DNA from: Hemicentrotus pulcherrimus
Taxonomy: Eukaryota > Echinodermata > Echinoidea > Camarodonta > Strongylocentrotidae
Length of the DNA: 15,962 nucleotides
NCBI GenBank assembly: GCA_003118195.1
Contig: BEXV01000311.1
Coordinates: forward strand, 35,501 to 51,462
Direction: 5' to 3'
The position numbers and the translations under genes were made by a program. Numbering within the stretch: the first letter of the stretch is position 1; each line of letters opens with the position of its first letter. The notes beneath the pieces were generated by a model, which saw only the letters and a list, made by a program, of their open reading frames with translations, had not been told where the DNA came from and ran no database searches. Of the stretch, positions 13,889 through 15,962 are shown piece after piece.

Positions 13889-14203
13889 ATCTGGGGGATG
13901 TTTCACAAAGATTCCAAGTCCAACTTAACTCTAAGTTGGACTTTAAAATTATGGAGAGGCATTTGTAGCCTTAAAATAAAACATATTCAAAAGCGAAAAT
14001 TGAAGAATTTTAGACTTTTCATTAATTCCTCATGAAGTACATAAAATCTCCTTGATAATAGAAATATGAATGATTTGTATCAACATTTTTTGCCTTTTAA
14101 TATAACTTTTACAAAATATTTTCATAGATGCTAATGGCTTTCTATACTTTTAAAGTCCAACATAGAGATGAAACTTAAGATCTTTGTGAAACACCCACCA
14201 GAT
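13889..14203. mobile_element. Inverted-repeat element of the GTTTCACAAA group
   Basis: The left end reads ATCTGGGGGATGTTTCACAA and the inverted right end ATCTGGTGGGTGTTTCACAA. Both go on with AAGAT, then TGTTGGACTTTAAAA-like sequence. Inside the left arm a perfect 12-bp hairpin, AAGTCCAACTTA / TAAGTTGGACTT with a 4-base loop, spans 13916-13943. GTG flanks both ends and might be a 3-bp target duplication. The 315-bp unit has no coding capacity. Its arms are more diverged than those of 2544-2822, so it is probably older. Confidence 0.75.
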
Positions 14204-15776
14204 GTGATCACATTTTTTGTTTGGTCTCATTGACATTTATGCATGTGCCACCAAAGATGGTGCTGGAGGCATTATTAGTCACATGACCTTTGGTTAAGAA
14301 GGCTGTCGCCGCTTGTGCATATCACCAGTAAATATGTAGCAGTAGTGCCTTGTAAATTTTGTATGACTGCAACACTGTTTTTTATTGTCAAATGCTATTT
14401 TATGTGATGTAAACAGTGAAGCATATGTAGACATAATTTGTGATGATCTCTGAGTTATTTGATTTTCAAGTTATTTTGAGTCAAATTTAAAGGCTTCAAA
14501 ATTTCTTTACATATCTTTCAGAGTTTTGGCTCCAAGAGTTTTAGGTACAGTGGTAGAGGTCATTTCGTAAATGATTTAATCACTTGTTTTTATAACTAAT
14601 CTACTATATTACAGTTTGGTAAAATAACATATGAATTTAGAATCATCATTGGAATATTTCAAGGGTAAATATATTTATTTGTTAGGTGAATATCTAAAGC
14701 ATTTTTTCAGAGTGATACTTTCTCAGTTGTTATGACATTAACATTACATTTAGGAGTAAGGACAAGAAAAGGGCTCTGACTGTTCACCTTTGGGTCTACA
14801 AAGAACTCATAGTTGCACATCTGGGGAAAGAAAGGTTTCACTATGGATCTAAAACAATAATAATGTAATACAGATGTAACAAAATTGTTTGATGTAGTAG
14901 AAGAAGTCATTTATATTATGTTTACGTTTTGTAGGTTTTGATGTAACTAGTAAGTGTGTAATTTATTTATTTGTATGGCTTTAGATGGTTGTCGTGCTTT
15001 GTATAGTTTTCATCACAATTTCATTTCAGTAATCATGTTTATTGAAAGTAAGGAAAATGGAGTATATGCTTTATTTTTTGAACAATATGCTCTTATATTT
15101 TTTAGAATAATTATAATATGCATATAGTTGTTGGAAGAAATCTTATCTTGTAAATAGAAACTAATATATTCAGATTTCTTAGAAGGAGGGAGAAGTTGAG
15201 TTATTGTACTTATTTTATAAAAAATGTGTTTTTAGTCATTTTAAGAAACTAAGTTGCTTGAACAGAAACTACTCTAAACAGTATTACAATATGGATACAT
15301 GTGACCTGATTAAGTCTCTTTAAATATGTAAGACCAACTATTTTAAATGCATTTAATACAGGACATATATCCCCAAATTTAACACTACTTTCAGATTGAC
15401 CATTAACTTATCAAATCTTTTAATATATATGATATACCAGTACATAATTTTTTTCAAGATATGAAATAAGTCTGCCTTGATGCTTTTATTTCAGCACACA
15501 TATTCTTAGTTCAGTATCTTTTAATTTTGCAAGAGGAGTTTTGTGTTTACTTTTGTAAGCCTAATTTGGTTCCTTTTCTGACAAAATCATTAATAGACTA
15601 TAATGGACTCTTCTATTTGTGGCAGAAAATATTATTTGAATGGTTTAAGTTGGTTTTTATCAATGTAAATATTCAAGTTGAAGATAACTATGCCAGTCAT
15701 TTTTGGAGGTAAATTATGCCCCCTTCATAATTTGTTTTATTTAAAAAAAAATTAATATGCGAAATGAATGGGGGAA

Positions 15777-15782
15777 AATAAA
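15777..15782 (+). terminator. Candidate poly(A) signal AATAAA
   Basis: Canonical hexamer in GGGGAAAATAAACAGC, followed by a moderately T-rich stretch. If used with no further splicing, the 3' UTR would be about 5.1 kb. Confidence 0.3.
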
Positions 15783-15853
15783 CAGCTAGTGCAATGCACA
15801 ATTAATGCACAAGTCTATTTGAAAATTTATTTAATCATATTTTTTAGAAGAGA

Positions 15854-15859
15854 AATAAA
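15854..15859 (+). terminator. Candidate poly(A) signal AATAAA with GT-rich downstream element
   Basis: AGAAATAAATC is followed about 30-40 bases later by CATTGCATTTGTTTGG, a CA cleavage-type site and a T/G-rich stretch. It is the better of the two distal candidates. No transcript evidence is available. Confidence 0.35.
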
Positions 15860-15962
15860 TCTTAACATGAATTGACTGCCATGAAACATTGCATTTGTTT
15901 GGACCATTTTCTTGTTTGATTAGTATTTTATGGGAAGGAGCAGTTCTCGACTTTTTTTTTTT

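Larger units (their letters stand above)
14204..15962. other. Distal 3' flank, AT-rich, no gene found
   Basis: About 1.75 kb of very AT-rich DNA with scattered short frames on both strands and no conserved protein words or strong repeats. It ends in an 11-base T run (15952-15962) at the window edge. It could be the far 3' UTR of the kinesin gene or intergenic DNA. Confidence 0.5.

Noticed and set aside
14707..15712. Second gene in the 3' flank
   Set aside because: The 61 and 67 codon frames there have AT-driven composition, no conserved words and no paired splice sites.

Overview
The window is a stretch of animal (metazoan) nuclear DNA. It carries 13 spliced coding exons on the + strand, with GT-AG introns of roughly 390 to 1200 bp, in AT-rich DNA full of small transposons and microsatellites. 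The repeats include palindromic elements ending in GGG..GTTTCACAAA, SINE-like tails with GCGCTATA followed by an ATT-rich run, and a TA-flanked inverted-repeat element. From memory this mix resembles marine invertebrate deuterostome DNA, most likely an echinoderm such as a sea urchin. That is inference and was not tested against any database.

The only gene I recognise is the 3' part of a C-terminal-motor kinesin (kinesin-14 family, closest in my reading to KIFC3). Exons 1 to 5 (220-4497) encode a long charged coiled coil. Exon 6 (5238-5531) encodes the conserved kinesin-14 neck and the start of the motor. Exons 7 to 12 (5919-9818) encode the P-loop, switch I, switch II and the last motor strand/helix. 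Exon 13 (10545-10631) encodes a short basic tail rich in Thr-Pro, then TGA. All joins keep frame and give 754 codons. The first exon here opens in phase 0 in mid coiled coil, so the promoter, start codon and N-terminus lie upstream of the window. The product should be an ATP-driven microtubule motor with its motor at the C-terminus, which in this class usually moves towards microtubule minus ends.

The introns hold most of the other structure. Intron 1 has a small inverted-repeat element (619-761). Intron 2 has a TA-flanked element carrying a degenerate tRNA-Leu-like segment (1746-2300). Intron 3 has a nearly perfect long-inverted-repeat element (2544-2822), a minus-strand tRNA-derived SINE (about 2877-3254) and, right next to it, a 51-bp decayed copy of part of exon 3 (3258-3308). 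Intron 5 has an element (4918-5218) that stops about 20 bp before exon 6. Intron 8 has a 45-bp tandem repeat. Intron 10 has a CT microsatellite ending in a decoy splice acceptor. Intron 12 has a 171-bp element starting 15 bp after the donor.

Downstream of the stop codon (10632-15962) I find no second gene. This AT-rich DNA is probably partly 3' UTR. It holds loosely periodic CAACTCT motifs, ten identical copies of a 39-bp minisatellite (12657-13046), another GTTTCACAAA element (13889-14203) and late AATAAA signals near 15777 and 15854. No new biological system is evident. The most interesting items are the relic exon, the two transposons abutting 3' splice sites, the minisatellite and the possible intron-gain trace at intron 10.
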